DNA from: Phymatolithon calcareum | Taxonomy: Eukaryota > Rhodophyta > Florideophyceae > Hapalidiales | Direction: 5' to 3' | Assembly: GCA_977006965.1 (NCBI GenBank) | Contig: OZ345357.1 | Span: 1,736,001 to 1,800,000, forward strand | DNA: 64,000 bases | Shown: positions 54,125 through 64,000 of the stretch, in pieces | Layout: the number at the start of each line of letters is the position of its first letter | How positions within the stretch are numbered: position 1 is the stretch's first letter | The notes under the pieces: model-generated | Databases searched by the model: none | The model's input: only the letters and a program-made list of their open reading frames with translations | Told to the model about the DNA's origin: nothing | Position numbers and translations under genes: made by a program

Positions 54125-56072
54125 TGTCTATTTTACGGAAATTTTCCCTCAATTGAGGGAAGAGATTTATTTAATTTTTTGCTAATGAAAGTTACTCGCT
54201 ATCAAGCGCATCAACAGTGCCAAGCTCATAGATGTCTTCACCATGCTTAGTGAAGCAGTTCCTAACAGTAGAAATGTCGCAAATGTACATTGTGACACTA
54301 TCAAGCGTATTACATTGTGAGAACACAATGGTCGACGTCTTGCATTTTCTAACTCTGCAGTTGTTTTGCACAACAAAAGTAGTCATCATGACCTCTACAA
54401 TCATCCTTTTACTTTTCTTAGGGGTAACGTGGAGTCCAACACTGCTCTCGAATGCAAATGTACGCTCTGCGGCGACTGAACGTCGACAAGTAATGCCCTT
54501 GTCAAATGCTATCGAAGACTTGCTCTCCCGGCACTTCACAAAACCTTCACTGCATCATGTGATGCTGACACTCTGCATGGTCATCAGAGAATAACAGCTA
54601 GCTAACAACGTAGAAAATCTCCAGAAGAGTTAGATGGCCCCTATGAACTATAGGCGCACTTGTTGAATCTCTGCAGAGTCGCCACTCACTAAGTATGAAT
54701 CCACACATGCAATGCGCCTTATACCGGCATACGCGGCCATAAGGCAGCAAATAACTGCCATTATCTGGGCCGTCTAGCCTTCAAAATCTCTTTGACACAG
54801 TGTGATTTCTGTGGTCATTCGTGGGATCGACATAATCTTGACAGAGGTGACCAGCGGTACTGCGCAGAGTACATGTCGCCTAATTCACTGGATTGCACTC
54901 TGAATTAAATCAACCGGAGGTATTCCGCCACCGGCATCCCTGTTTTGGAAGAAGAAGGGCCAGGAAGATACTTCTTCGGCCTGGTAGACTTCCAGAAAGC
55001 GCTCTCAGCGCCGAACTCAACTTTTGCCATGAGGACGAGTATTTCGAAAAACTTAATAGGCTCTGTCACTGTAGTCTCTTTTCGCCCCTTTCTTCTCAGA
55101 TTAGCGGACGTCCAAGCAGCAAGTTTTCGCAGGTAATTTGTGGAAACATCGTCACCACGCAATCGTACTTCGAGTGAAGTCCAATACCACAAATCTCGAA
55201 TTAGAAGTCTCTGTTTAGAGTACGAAGTTCCACAACTGAGAGTAAATCGTCTCCAAAACGGACATAGAACTTCCACTTGTACCTTGGGACCCAATGAGCG
55301 CACATATTCGGCTCGCGGTTGGGCGTGATGACATCAAGTTCCCGGTGCGATGTTTGGTCTCAAGGGCCTTGTAAGACTTAGGCGAGAGTGCTCGGAAGAG
55401 GGCGTTTAGAGCTTCTGAAGGTTTTATCGAAGCTTATATGCCCTTCTGAGGAGCATGTGATGGCGACTGTAGACGATAAACAGGCGTTTCGCAATGAAGA
55501 TTGGCAAGAATGAACACTGTAAGCAGGCCTGGGCGGTACTGCGCTTTGCCGGTGTTGGCTCAGTTCAAGCTTTTCAGCGTCTGTAATGTCATCTTCAGCG
55601 TTCTCTGCCTTGACGTTGACAATGTGGACTGTCTTAATCTTAGTCTTCTTCAATGGATGACGAATCAGAACCCATTTCATGCGATGCAACATGCTCGCGC
55701 GACCATTGATTTTTTCCCTGAGTACATTCTGAACCATACTTCTCACATTTTTTGACTTCGAAATGGCTCCGTATAGTCTGGAGCACTCTGCAAGACCGCT
55801 TACAGATGCTGCCTTGCTGTGTGCTGATGTACCGACCGCACGCGGCCGGTGTTTTCTCCTGGAATGGCAGGTCTGGTACTTCTGCGTGACTAACATATTT
55901 TCTTTTCTAGCGCCGAACGAAGCGAATTTAAGGTAGTAGTGTGGATACTCCTCGGACAGAAGATGAGACAGGCTTTACGAATATGGCGTGAGCGATCTGT
56001 TTCGAATTTTCTTTATGGATTTTTTCGAGCTTTCAAATCGCCCCTCAATTGAGGGGGTTCGTAAAATAGACA
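54125..56072 (-). mobile_element. piggyBac-like element A
   Basis: 1948 bp. Both ends read TGTCTATTTTACG inward. Just inside each end is a palindrome (TCCCTCAATTGAGGGA on the left, CCCCTCAATTGAGGGG on the right). It is preceded by CTAG (54121-54124) and followed by CTA and then the CTAG of element B. It carries a broken minus-strand transposase. Sequence and length match element E, which lies inverted at the other edge of the array. Confidence 0.85.
54192..55896 (-). pseudogene. piggyBac-like transposase remnant of element A
   Basis: N-terminal part at 55378-55896 (LAECSRLYGAISKSKNVR ... HRMKWVLIRHPLKKTKIKTV). A DDE_Tnp_1_7-like N-terminal block at 54905-55303 (KETTVTEPIKFFEILVLMAK, then PSSSKTGMPVAEYLRLI). 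The Cys-rich C-terminus is at 54192-54539, where some metal-binding Cys are changed. Parts lie in different frames with stops. I cannot find the catalytic DDD region. Confidence 0.65.
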
Positions 56073-56079
56073 CTACTAG

Positions 56080-57865
56080 TGTCTATTTGACGGAAATTTC
56101 CCTCAATTGAGGGAATGAGATTTATATAATTTTTGCACACACATCTACTCACTATCGGTCGCATCGAATGCGTCCAGCTCATGGATATCTTCAACATGCT
56201 TAGCGAAACAGTTCCTACCGGTAGAAGTACCGCAAACATATAGTGCTGCATCGTCGAGCCTATTACATGATGAGCACACAAGAGTTGTCTTCTTGACTTT
56301 GCACACTCTGCAGTTGTTTTGCACAGCAAAAGTAGTCATCATGCCATTCGCGGTTTTCCTTTTCTTTGTCGTCGGCGTTAAGTGGGTTCCAGCACCACTT
56401 CCAGAGGCTAGTGAACGTTCAGGAGTAACTGAACGTCGACACGTATTGCGCGCATCGAAGGAGTTATCGATAAGTTGCTGAGCCAGTACTTCATAATATC
56501 TTCGCTGCGTTATGTGGTCGTGCGACTCTGGATGAGCACCAGAGAACAGAAGCCATCTATCAACCACGCAGATTGACAGAAGTGATGTGCTCACTCGAAA
56601 TGACCAGTCGTGGGTGCGTACTTTCTTCTCCATGTCCAAACCATCTTGTCGACATCGATTGTGCCTGTCGATTTGCGCGCACGCAGAGTAATATGTCTCG
56701 CATACTTCAGGCTGGGGAACGGAGAGTTCCACACGAGAAGGTCCATTGTCAAGCTGACGCCAGCGAACACGATTGTACGGCTTAAATCGCTTTTAGCCCC
56801 GAACTCAAACCTTTTCATGAGGATGAGCACGCCGAAAAACTTAAGAAGCTCTGAAACTGTAGTCTCTTTTCGTCCAGTCCTTCTCAGCTTAGCGGACGTC
56901 CAAGAAGCAATTTTTCGCAGGTGTACTTGAGGAAACATGGACAAGAAGAAATCGTACGGAGTATGGAGCCCAATGCCAGCATTTTCGGATAAGTAGTCTC
57001 CGTTGACAGTGCGAACTCTCCAGAACTGACGGGGAACCCTTCCCCCAATCGGGCATAGCACCTTCCTCTCATACCATGCCACGCCATAAGCAACAGTATT
57101 CGGCTCGCGGTCGGGTGTGAGGACATCAAGCTCCTCTTGTGACGCTTGGTCCCAAGAGCCTTGCACCGCGTAGGCGAGAGAGCCAGGGCGAGGTCTTTCA
57201 ACGCTTCTGAGAGTTTCTTACGAGCTTTTGAGGCCTTTTGAAGAGCTTTTGGTTGCCACTGGAGTCATTGAGCTGGCGTTTCGCGATGAAGATTGGCGCA
57301 GGTGAGTACTGTAAGCGGGCCTTGGCTTTGACGCGCTTTGCCGCTGCTGGTTCGGTTCAAGCTGCTGAGCGACTGAAATATCATCGTCAGCGCTCCCTGC
57401 CTTGATGTTAACAATCTTAACTGTCGAAATCTTAGTCTTCATAACCGGTTGCCAAACTAGCACCCATTTCACGCGAAGTGATGTGCTCGCGCGACCGTTA
57501 ATTTCGTCCACAAGTACCTCTTGAACTGTGCCGTTCACCTTTTTCGACTTGGACAAGGCCCCATATAGTCTGCAGCACTCTGCGAGACTGGTTACAGACG
57601 TTGCTTTTGAGTGTACGGGTGCACCTACCACTCGGCGGGGGTCTCTTTCTCGTGGCGTGGTGGATGTAATTCTTGTAATTGACCAGCACATTTTCGTTTC
57701 CAGAGCCGAGCGAAGTTTTTATATCCTATTAGTTCCAGTACTCCTCACGCAGAGCACGACTCCGCCTTACTAAATGTGGCGCGAATGACCCGTTCTGCAT
57801 TCTTTTTACAAACTTTTTTGAGCTTTTAAAACGCCCCTCAATTGAGGGGGTTCGTCAAATAGACA
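56080..57865 (-). mobile_element. piggyBac-like element B
   Basis: 1786 bp. Both ends read TGTCTATTTGACG inward, with the same subterminal CCTCAATTGAGG palindromes as A. CTAG at 56076-56079 and 57866-57869. Same orientation as A. Confidence 0.85.
56145..57691 (-). pseudogene. piggyBac-like transposase remnant of element B (core missing)
   Basis: Best preserved copy. N-terminal segment 57218-57691; then 56591-57166 with ETTVSELLKFFGVLILMKRF; then, directly and in another frame, the C-terminal segment 56145-56732 with the piggyBac end block (QIDRHNRCRQDGLDMEKKVR, then CVVDRWLLFSGA) and a complete Cys-rich finger (CRVCKVKKTTLVCSSC ... CGTSTGRNCFAKH). In a full transposase about 300 residues with the catalytic aspartates separate these blocks; here they are gone. 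So B is an internal-deletion derivative. Confidence 0.7.
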
Positions 57866-57869
57866 CTAG

Positions 57870-59853
57870 TGTCTATGTGCCGGGAATTTTTCCTCAATTG
57901 AGAACATATTTTTCCTCAATTGAGGACGGAAAAACATTTAATTTTTGGAAACGAAAGCTACTCACTGTGAGGCCCGTCAAAAGCGTCAAGCTCATGAATG
58001 TCTTCGACGTGCTTCGTGAAACAGTTCCTACCGGTAGAAGCGCTACAAATATATAGTGTGGCACTTTCACGCGTATTAGAGTATGATCACAAGAGGGTTG
58101 TCGTCTTGAATTTGCGAACGCTGCAGTTGTTTTGAACAGCACAAGTAGTCACCACGACATCCCCAGTCCTCCTTTTCTTTTTCTTGGGAGTTAAGTAGGT
58201 TCTAACACTGCTCCCGATTGCAAATATACGTTCTTTAGCGACTAAACGTGGACGATTAATGTGCATGGCACATGTGTCATCGACGAGATGCTCGAACAGA
58301 CTTGACAATACCTTCGCTGCGTCATGTGCTGCTGACCCTCTGCACGGGCACCTGAGAATAAAAGTCATCTAACAATCACGCAAATTGCCAGAAGAGTTTG
58401 ATGACTCCTATGAACTATAGTCGCACTTGTTGAAGATGCAGGATTATCGCACTTCTGCCACTCGCCGAGTGCTGTATCTCTTAACCGTTTTCCGGTTAGT
58501 GACCTCCGTTCCCATACCAACGGGATATGGACTCACGGAAGCATCTCAGGTCCGACGGAGGCACAGTGCGCTTTCTGGGGTCAGATATGGCATCGACAGA
58601 ATCTTGACCGAGCGACCAGCGGTGCTGCGCAGACTACATGTTCTACTTGGTTGCGCAGTGAATGATATTCACTAGAAGTGTTCGGCGAGCGGCATACCAG
58701 TCTTTGAAGAAGAAGGAGAGTTGAGATACTTAATTGGCCTTGTTGCCCTCTAAAAATTGCTCTCGGCGCTGAGCTCAGCTCTTGTCATGAGGGTAATTAT
58801 TCCGAAAAAACTCAATCAGCTCTGTCAATGTAGTCTCTTGCTGTCCAATTATTCTCAGCTTAGCGAACGCCAGAGCAGAAAAAATTTCCCATGTGAACTT
58901 GGAGAAACATCTTCATGACGCAATCTTACTTCGTATTAATACCAATACCATCATTTTCTGATAAGATGTCTCTGGTAAGAGTGCAAAGTCTCCAGAACTG
59001 AGAGGAAACTTAGACCCTATTCGGTCCTGAAGCTTGGCGCTCGTACCATGGTTCCCCAAAAGCGACAATATTCGGCTCGCGGTCAGGCACGACGACATCA
59101 AGCTCGTTTTGTGATGTTTGGTCCCAAGAGCCCTTCAAGACGTAAGAGAGAGCCCGGAAGAGGGCGTTTAGAGATGGTGAAGGTTTTATCGATGCTTTTG
59201 TGTCTATTTGATGAGCTTCTGATTGTGACTGTGGACGACAAACTGGCGTTTCGCGATGAAGATGGGCGAGGATGAGTACTGTAAGCAGTCCTGGGTGGTA
59301 CTGCGCTTTGCCGGTGTTGGCTCGGTTCAAGGCTGGTGAGCTTCTGCAATGCCATCTTCAGTGTCCCCTATTTGACGTTGAACAGGTTGACTGTCTTAAA
59401 GTTAGTCTTCTTCGGCGAACGCCAAACTATGACACATTTTACGCAAAGTGATTTGCTCGCGCGACCATTCAGTTTTCCTCCAGTACCTCCTGAACGATAC
59501 CACACACCCTTTTTTACTTGGAAAAGGCTCCATATTGTCTGGAGCATTCTACGAGACTTGTCACCGATGCTTCCTTTGTGTGTACGGATGTACCGACCAC
59601 GCGGGGCCGGACTTTTTCTCGTGGCATGGCAGGTCTGGTACTTCTGGGTGACCACTATATTTTCGTTGTTAGCGGCAAACGAAGAGATTTTACGGTTGTA
59701 GTTGCGGTACTCCTCACCCACTACACAAGTTCGGCTTTTCAGTAATGGCGCAGATGATCCGTTCTGCGTTCGATTTACTAACTTTTCCGAGCTTTTGAAT
59801 CCGTCCTCATTTGAGGACTGGGTCCTCAATTGAGGACGTTCGGCACATAGACA
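57870..59853 (-). mobile_element. piggyBac-like element C
   Basis: 1984 bp. Both ends read TGTCTATGTGCCG inward, different from A, B and E but matched to each other. At both ends the CCTCAATTGAGG palindrome is present twice (one right-hand copy is CCTCATTTGAGG). CTAG at 57866-57869 and 59854-59857. Minus-strand transposase remnants occur at 58087-58368 (C-terminus), 59010-59330 and 59368-59829 (N-terminus), all frame-broken. Confidence 0.85.
57960..59829 (-). pseudogene. piggyBac-like transposase remnant of element C
   Basis: N-terminal part 59368-59829 (NIVVTQKYQTCHATRK), middle 59010-59330, C-terminal linker and damaged Cys-rich finger about 57960-58368 (finger tail CFTKHVEDIHELDAFDG in another frame). 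Several stops and frame changes. No catalytic region seen. Confidence 0.55.
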
Positions 59854-59857
59854 CTAG

Positions 59858-60851
59858 TGTCTAGTTTATTGAAAATTTCCCTCAATTTAGGGTATGAGAT
59901 TCATATAATTTTTTGCAAACGAAAGCTCTCCAATATCAGGCTCTTCGACAGCGTTAAGCTTATGGATAGCAACCACGCGCTTCGTGAAACAGTCTCAACC
60001 AAATGAATGCGACAGATGCATGTTTCGCCACCATAAAGCTTGTTACATGATGAACATATGGCAGTCGTTTTCCTCACTTAGCAAACTTTGCGGTTGATTT
60101 GCGCGGCAAAAGTAATCGTCATGCATTCGAATTCTTCTTTTTCTTCTCGGTGGGAATGATGTGCGTTCGAGCACCGCTCTCTAACGTAAATGTGCGATAT
60201 GAATTGACTGAATGTTGACGAGTAGTACTGGACATATATGCGGTATTGATGAATTGCTAGATCAGTACGTCATGTTATCTTTGCTGCATCACACGCTGCT
60301 GACACTCTGGATGAGCTTCAGAGATTAGAAACGAGTTAGCAACCAAGAAAGTTGCCGGAACGAATGTGTTCACACGAAACGAACATTGGAGCAGTGGGTT
60401 CGTCGTTCGACGCCGAAATATTCTCGGCGGTCTGAGCTTTTCAGGAGATAGAACACTTGCGAATCCCATACGCCCACCAAATTCGCTGGTTTGCAGACAG
60501 AAGGAGCTTCCTCGATGCGCTGACCGGGCAACGATGGATGTATGGGGAGATGACAAGCTTTCGGATACTATGGGAAGGCTTTCTTTCTTTTACTGCGGGT
60601 TTGGCTCCACCGACCCGTAGAGGAGAGTCTTTTTCTTGCGGCACAGCAGGTCTGATTCTTAAGAGTAGACAGCACATTTTCGTTCCTAGCTCAGCACGAT
60701 GTGATTTTCAGGTAGTAGTTGCGCTACTCCTCGCACAGAAGACAAGCCCGGCTTTACGAGTCTAGCGTGAGCGAGTTGCTTCGCCTTCGTTTTATAGATT
60801 TTTTCGAGCTTTTAAATCGCCCCTCAATTGAGGTGCTTAGTGTACTAGACA
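59858..60851 (-). mobile_element. piggyBac-like element D (short, most decayed)
   Basis: 994 bp, ends TGTCTAGT. Left palindrome is mutated (CCCTCAATTTAGGG), right is CCCCTCAATTGAGG. CTAG at 59854-59857 and 60852-60855. Weak matches to the transposase N-terminus and C-terminal tail suggest a large internal deletion. Same orientation as A-C. Confidence 0.75.
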
Positions 60852-62499
60852 CTAGTGTCTATTTGACGAACCCCCTCAATTGAGGGGCGATTTGAAAGCT
60901 CAAAAAAATCCATAAAGCAAATTCGAAACAGATCGATCATGCCATATTCGTAAAGCCTGGCTCATCTTCTGTGCGAGGAGTATCCACACTACTACCTTAA
61001 ATTCGCTTCGCTCGGTGCTAGAAACGAAAATATGTTGGTCACTCAGAAGTTTCAGACCTGCCATTCCAGGAGAAAAACACCGGCCGCGCGCGGTCGGTAC
61101 ATCAGTGCACATCAAGACAGCATCTGTAGGCGGTCTATCAGAGTGCTCCAGACTATGCGGAGCCATTTCGTAGTCAAAAAAGGTGAGTAGTATGGTTCAG
61201 AATGTACTCGGGGAAAAAATCAATGGTCGCGGGAGCATGTCACATCGTATGAAATGGGTTCTGATTCGTCATCCATTGAAGAAGACTAAGATTAAGACAG
61301 TCCACATTGTCAACGTCAAGGCAGAGAACGCTGTCGTTGACATTCCAGACGCTGAAAAGCTTGAACCGAGCCAACACCGGCAAAAGCGCGGTATAGCCTA
61401 GGCCTGCTTACAGTGTTCATCCTTGCCAATCTTCATCGCGAAACGCCTGTTTATCGTCTACAGTCGCCATCAAATGCTCCTCAGAAGGGCATACAAGCTT
61501 CGATGAAACCTTCAGAAGCTCTAAACGCCCTCTTCCGAGCACTCTCGCCTAAGTCTTACAAGGCCCTTGAGACCAAACATTGCACCGGGAACTTGATGTC
61601 ATCACGCCCGACCGCGAGCCGAATACGTGCGCTCATTGGGTCCCAAGGTACAAGCGCAAGTTCTATGTCCGTTTTAGAGACGATTTTACTCTCAGTTGTG
61701 GAAACTTCGCACTCTAAACAGAGACTTCTTATTCGAGATTTGTGGTATTGGACTTCATTCAAAGTACGATTGCGTGGTGACGATGTTTCCTCAAGTTACC
61801 TGCGAAAACTTGCTGCTTGGACGTCCGCTAAGCTGAGAAGAAAGGGGCGAAAAGAGACTACAGTGACAGAGCCTATTAAGTTTTTCGAAATACTTGTCCT
61901 CATGGCAAGAGTTGAGTTCGGCGCTGAGAGCGCTTTCTGGAAGTCTACCAGGCCGAAGAAGTATCTCCCTGGCCCTTCTTCTTCCGAAACAGTGATGCCG
62001 GTGGGAGAATACCTCCGGTTGATTTCATGCAGAGTGAAATCAAGTGAATTAGGCGACATATACGCTGCGCAGTACCGCTGGTCACCTCGGTCAAGATTAT
62101 GTCAATCCCACGAATGACCACAAAAAGCACACTGTGCCAAAGAGATTTTGAAGGCGAGATGGCTTACGGAATGGTAGTTCTGTGCTGCCTTATGGCCGCG
62201 TATGCCGGTACAAGGCGCATTGCATGTGTGGATTCATACTTAGTGAGTACTGACTCTGCAGACACTCAACAAGTGCGCCTATAGTTCATAGGGGCCATCT
62301 AACTCTTCTGGCGATTTTCTGGGTTGTTTGCCAGTTGTTATTCTCTGGAGACCATGCAGAGTGTCAGCAGCACATGACGCAGTGAAGGTTTTGTGAAGTG
62401 CCGGAAGAGCAACTCATCGATAGCATTTGACACGCCCATTACTTGTCGACGTGCAGTTGCGCCAGAGCGTACATTTGCATTCGAGAGCAGTGTTGGACG

Positions 62500-62887
62500 C
62501 AGGGGTCCTATCCAGTATACTGGACTTGCAGTATACTGCAATCTACTTGTACTGGAGTGGGACTGCAAAAAACCCGCCTACTTGCAATACGAATTGCAAA
62601 ATGTTTGACTGTGTTGAGCGGACACAATGTAGTGCATGTCATGCACTCTCTAATTTATACTGTACCATCTCGGTACGTATTATGCCGAATCCATCATAGT
62701 CACAAACGTAGAGCACCAATTCAAGTGTTTACAGTACTGACGTGGCGTTCAGTCCACGTGTGGATACAGCGCTGCGTGACGTCCTCTACTTGCAATACAA
62801 CTTGCAGACAATCGCCGGGACTGCTACTTGCAAATCGAATTGCACTGTATCTAGCAATCAATAAAAATCTACTTGCTAGTAGCCCTG
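62500..62887. mobile_element. hAT-type MITE inside element E
   Basis: 388 bp, ends CAGGGGTCCT and (reverse complement of the right end) CAGGGCTACT. It is flanked by a perfect 8-bp duplication GTTGGACG (62492-62499, 62888-62895). Element A lacks this insertion at the same place. CTACTTGC-type subterminal repeats occur about five times. CAGGG ends plus 8-bp duplications are hAT hallmarks. No coding capacity. Confidence 0.88.
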
Positions 62888-62950
62888 GTTGGACGCCACG
62901 TTACCCCTAAGAAAAGTAAAAGGATACTTTCAGAGGTCATGATGACAAGC

Positions 62951-63107
62951 TTTGTTTGTTTGTTTGTTTATTGCAGGTTATTCGAATTACACAAGGTGTA
63001 CATTATTCAACATCTAGGGGTCCTCTAAATGTTCCTGATATGGATCCATTCCTGGTACTCGCGTATCTGCTTCGCGCTAGTACTGCTGCACACCACTCCA
63101 CGGCGAC
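62951..63107. repeat. Copy of the array's unoccupied insertion site, inside element E
   Basis: Reads GAATTACACAAGGTGTACAT ... CAACAT, CTAG (63014-63017), GGGTCCTCTAAATG and on to GGCGAC. The left half matches the DNA just before element A (to 54124, apart from a 10-bp indel). The right half (94 bp) matches the DNA just after element E (63358-63451, one difference seen). It replaces 7 bp of the element sequence found in A. Confidence 0.85.
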
Positions 63108-63357
63108 GTTGTGCAAAACAACTGCAGAGTTTGAAAATGCAAGACCTCGACCATAGTGTTCTCACAATGTAATACGCTTGATAGTGCCACAATATACATT
63201 TGCGACATTTCTACTGTTAGGAACTGCTTCACTAAGCATGCTGAAGACATCTATGAGCTTGGCGCTGTTGATGCGCTTGATAGCGAGTAACTTTCATGAG
63301 CAAAAAATTAAATGAATCTCTTCCCTCAATTGAGGGAAAATTTCCGTCAAATAGACA

Positions 63358-63451
63358 CTAGGGGTCCTCTAAATGCTCCTGATATGGATCCATTCCTGGT
63401 ACTCGCGTATCTGCTTCGCGCTAGTACTGCTGCACACCACTCCACGGCGAC
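63358..63451. repeat. Right flank of the array (94-bp direct repeat)
   Basis: Begins with the CTAG next to element E and runs to GGCGAC. The other copy is 63014-63107. Confidence 0.9.
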
Positions 63452-63488
63452 ATCCGTGTGCCCTTTGCGGAACGTTAATTCAATTCTT

Positions 63489-63591
63489 GCTTGTGACAGG
63501 ACTCGAACCGGCGACCTCAACATTCCTGCCTGTATCATACCGAAATATGCGCACAGGTGCGCGGAGGCAGTTTTACCACTATACCACAGGT
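63489..63591 (-). tRNA. tRNA-like sequence with A and B boxes, probably pseudogene
   Basis: On the minus strand TGGTATAGTGGTA (box A) and GGTTCGAGTCC (box B, 63499-63509). A five-pair anticodon-type stem CTGCC/GGCAG encloses 35 bases that include the palindrome GCGCACAGGTGCGC (63549-63562), like an intron. The acceptor arms do not pair and the T stem has a mismatch, so I doubt it is a working tRNA. It may be a SINE head. Confidence 0.35.
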
Positions 63592-64000
63592 GGTGTAACT
63601 TGTTAGGTTACAAGCCGTTCCCGTACGCGGAACAGGATCCCCTCGGTTTCTGCGAGAAAAGGAGTTCCGCAAGGGAGCCCAGGAGGCACAGAAGCACTTG
63701 AATATGCCCGTGCTATCTGCCCCCAATCCGCAATGTTGTGTACAACTGTGATGTTTTGTGGCACAAGACGATTAGCATATACAAGCACCTCTTCGGAATA
63801 ACTGACACTCGCGGGTGTTATGCTGACCCCTCAGCGTTGGAACTAGCTTGCAAACATCCTCCGAATGGACTATCGCCGCACCGTGCGCCAAGTGTTAATC
63901 CATTGTGTTGCGTCACCCCCGGAATCCCCACATGGTTCTGTGCCTGATTAGCTCTGCAAAACCTTCCGCTCACAAAATGCTGTTCAAGTGATATGGGGAA
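63592..64000. other. Right-hand end of window, no recognised gene
   Basis: About 400 bp with short frames only and no repeats matched to the rest of the window. Confidence 0.5.

Larger units (their letters stand above)
61031..63290 (+). pseudogene. piggyBac-like transposase remnant of element E
   Basis: Plus-strand counterpart of the A remnant: SMVQNVLGEKINGRGSM at 61183 onward, then ETTVTEPIKFFEILVLMARV and MPVGEYLRLISC (61850-62040). The C-terminal part is split by the MITE and by the 157-bp insert, with the end DIYELGAVDALDSE just before 63290. Stops and frame changes throughout. Confidence 0.6.
60856..63357 (+). mobile_element. piggyBac-like element E (inverted copy of A type)
   Basis: 2502 bp. 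Begins with the A/B-type right end (TGTCTATTTGACGAACC) and ends with the left end, so it is inverted relative to A-D. Without a 388-bp MITE, its 8-bp duplication and a 157-bp insert it would be about 1949 bp, the size of A. CTAG at 60852-60855 and 63358-63361. Confidence 0.85.

Noticed and set aside
54125-63357. CACTA (EnSpm) transposons because of CACTAGTG at junctions
   Set aside because: The ends read TAGTG...CACTA, the reverse of CACTA elements, and the protein remnants are piggyBac-like.

Overview
This is eukaryotic nuclear DNA. It holds widely spaced, mostly intronless conserved genes. The few introns I can place are short (93-111 nt, GT-AG). The gene families are eukaryotic: CCR4-NOT scaffold NOT1, TFIID subunit TAF9, Ski2-like exosome helicase, a BLTP2/Hobbit/SABRE-type lipid-transfer protein, signal peptide peptidase, mitochondrial MCC alpha and an ER O-mannosyltransferase. 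Intron poverty with repeat-rich gaps would suit a mesophilic red alga or another unicellular or simple alga. That assignment is inference; the window has no rRNA or organelle gene to settle it.

Layout. 0-20 kb is the gene-dense part: BLTP2-like (+), NOT1 (-, convergent with it), a divergent spacer, then an O-mannosyltransferase with three exons (+) and MCC alpha with two exons (+). 20-25.5 kb has no convincing host gene. It holds a GATC-rich repeat ending in a perfect palindrome, a decayed non-LTR reverse transcriptase fragment, a short tandem duplication and a long inverted-repeat element. 25.5-28 kb has signal peptide peptidase (+) and TAF9 (-), convergent with 91 bp between the stops. 30.3-31.2 kb carries an aspartate-phosphatase-like (HAD) gene. 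35.3-39.2 kb encodes the Ski2-like helicase and 40.4-44.1 kb a Sel1-repeat protein, possibly with a small 5' exon or a separate 70-residue membrane protein. The gaps 28.0-30.3, 31.2-35.3 and 44.1-45.6 kb show no supportable gene.

45.6-51.4 kb is a complete, young Ty3/gypsy retrotransposon on the minus strand with a chromodomain. Its 435-bp LTRs differ at two positions and it has a 5-bp target duplication. Its pol frame nevertheless carries two in-frame TAA codons and a frameshift. 52.2-53.0 kb has a broken BED/hAT-like transposase, followed by two hairpin repeats.

54.1-63.4 kb is the most unusual part. Five related piggyBac-like elements (A to E) lie end to end. Four are in one orientation and the outermost is inverted. 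Each starts TGTCTA and ends TAGACA, and every outer or inner junction is a CTAG (one is CTACTAG). A short insert inside element E looks like the unoccupied version of the whole array's insertion site, with a single CTAG. This supports CTAG, rather than the TTAA typical of piggyBac, as the target duplication. Both ends of A, B, C and E carry matching terminal variants. All transposase genes are broken and none shows a catalytic core. Element E also contains a 388-bp hAT-type MITE with a perfect 8-bp duplication. A tRNA-like sequence with A and B boxes follows the array.
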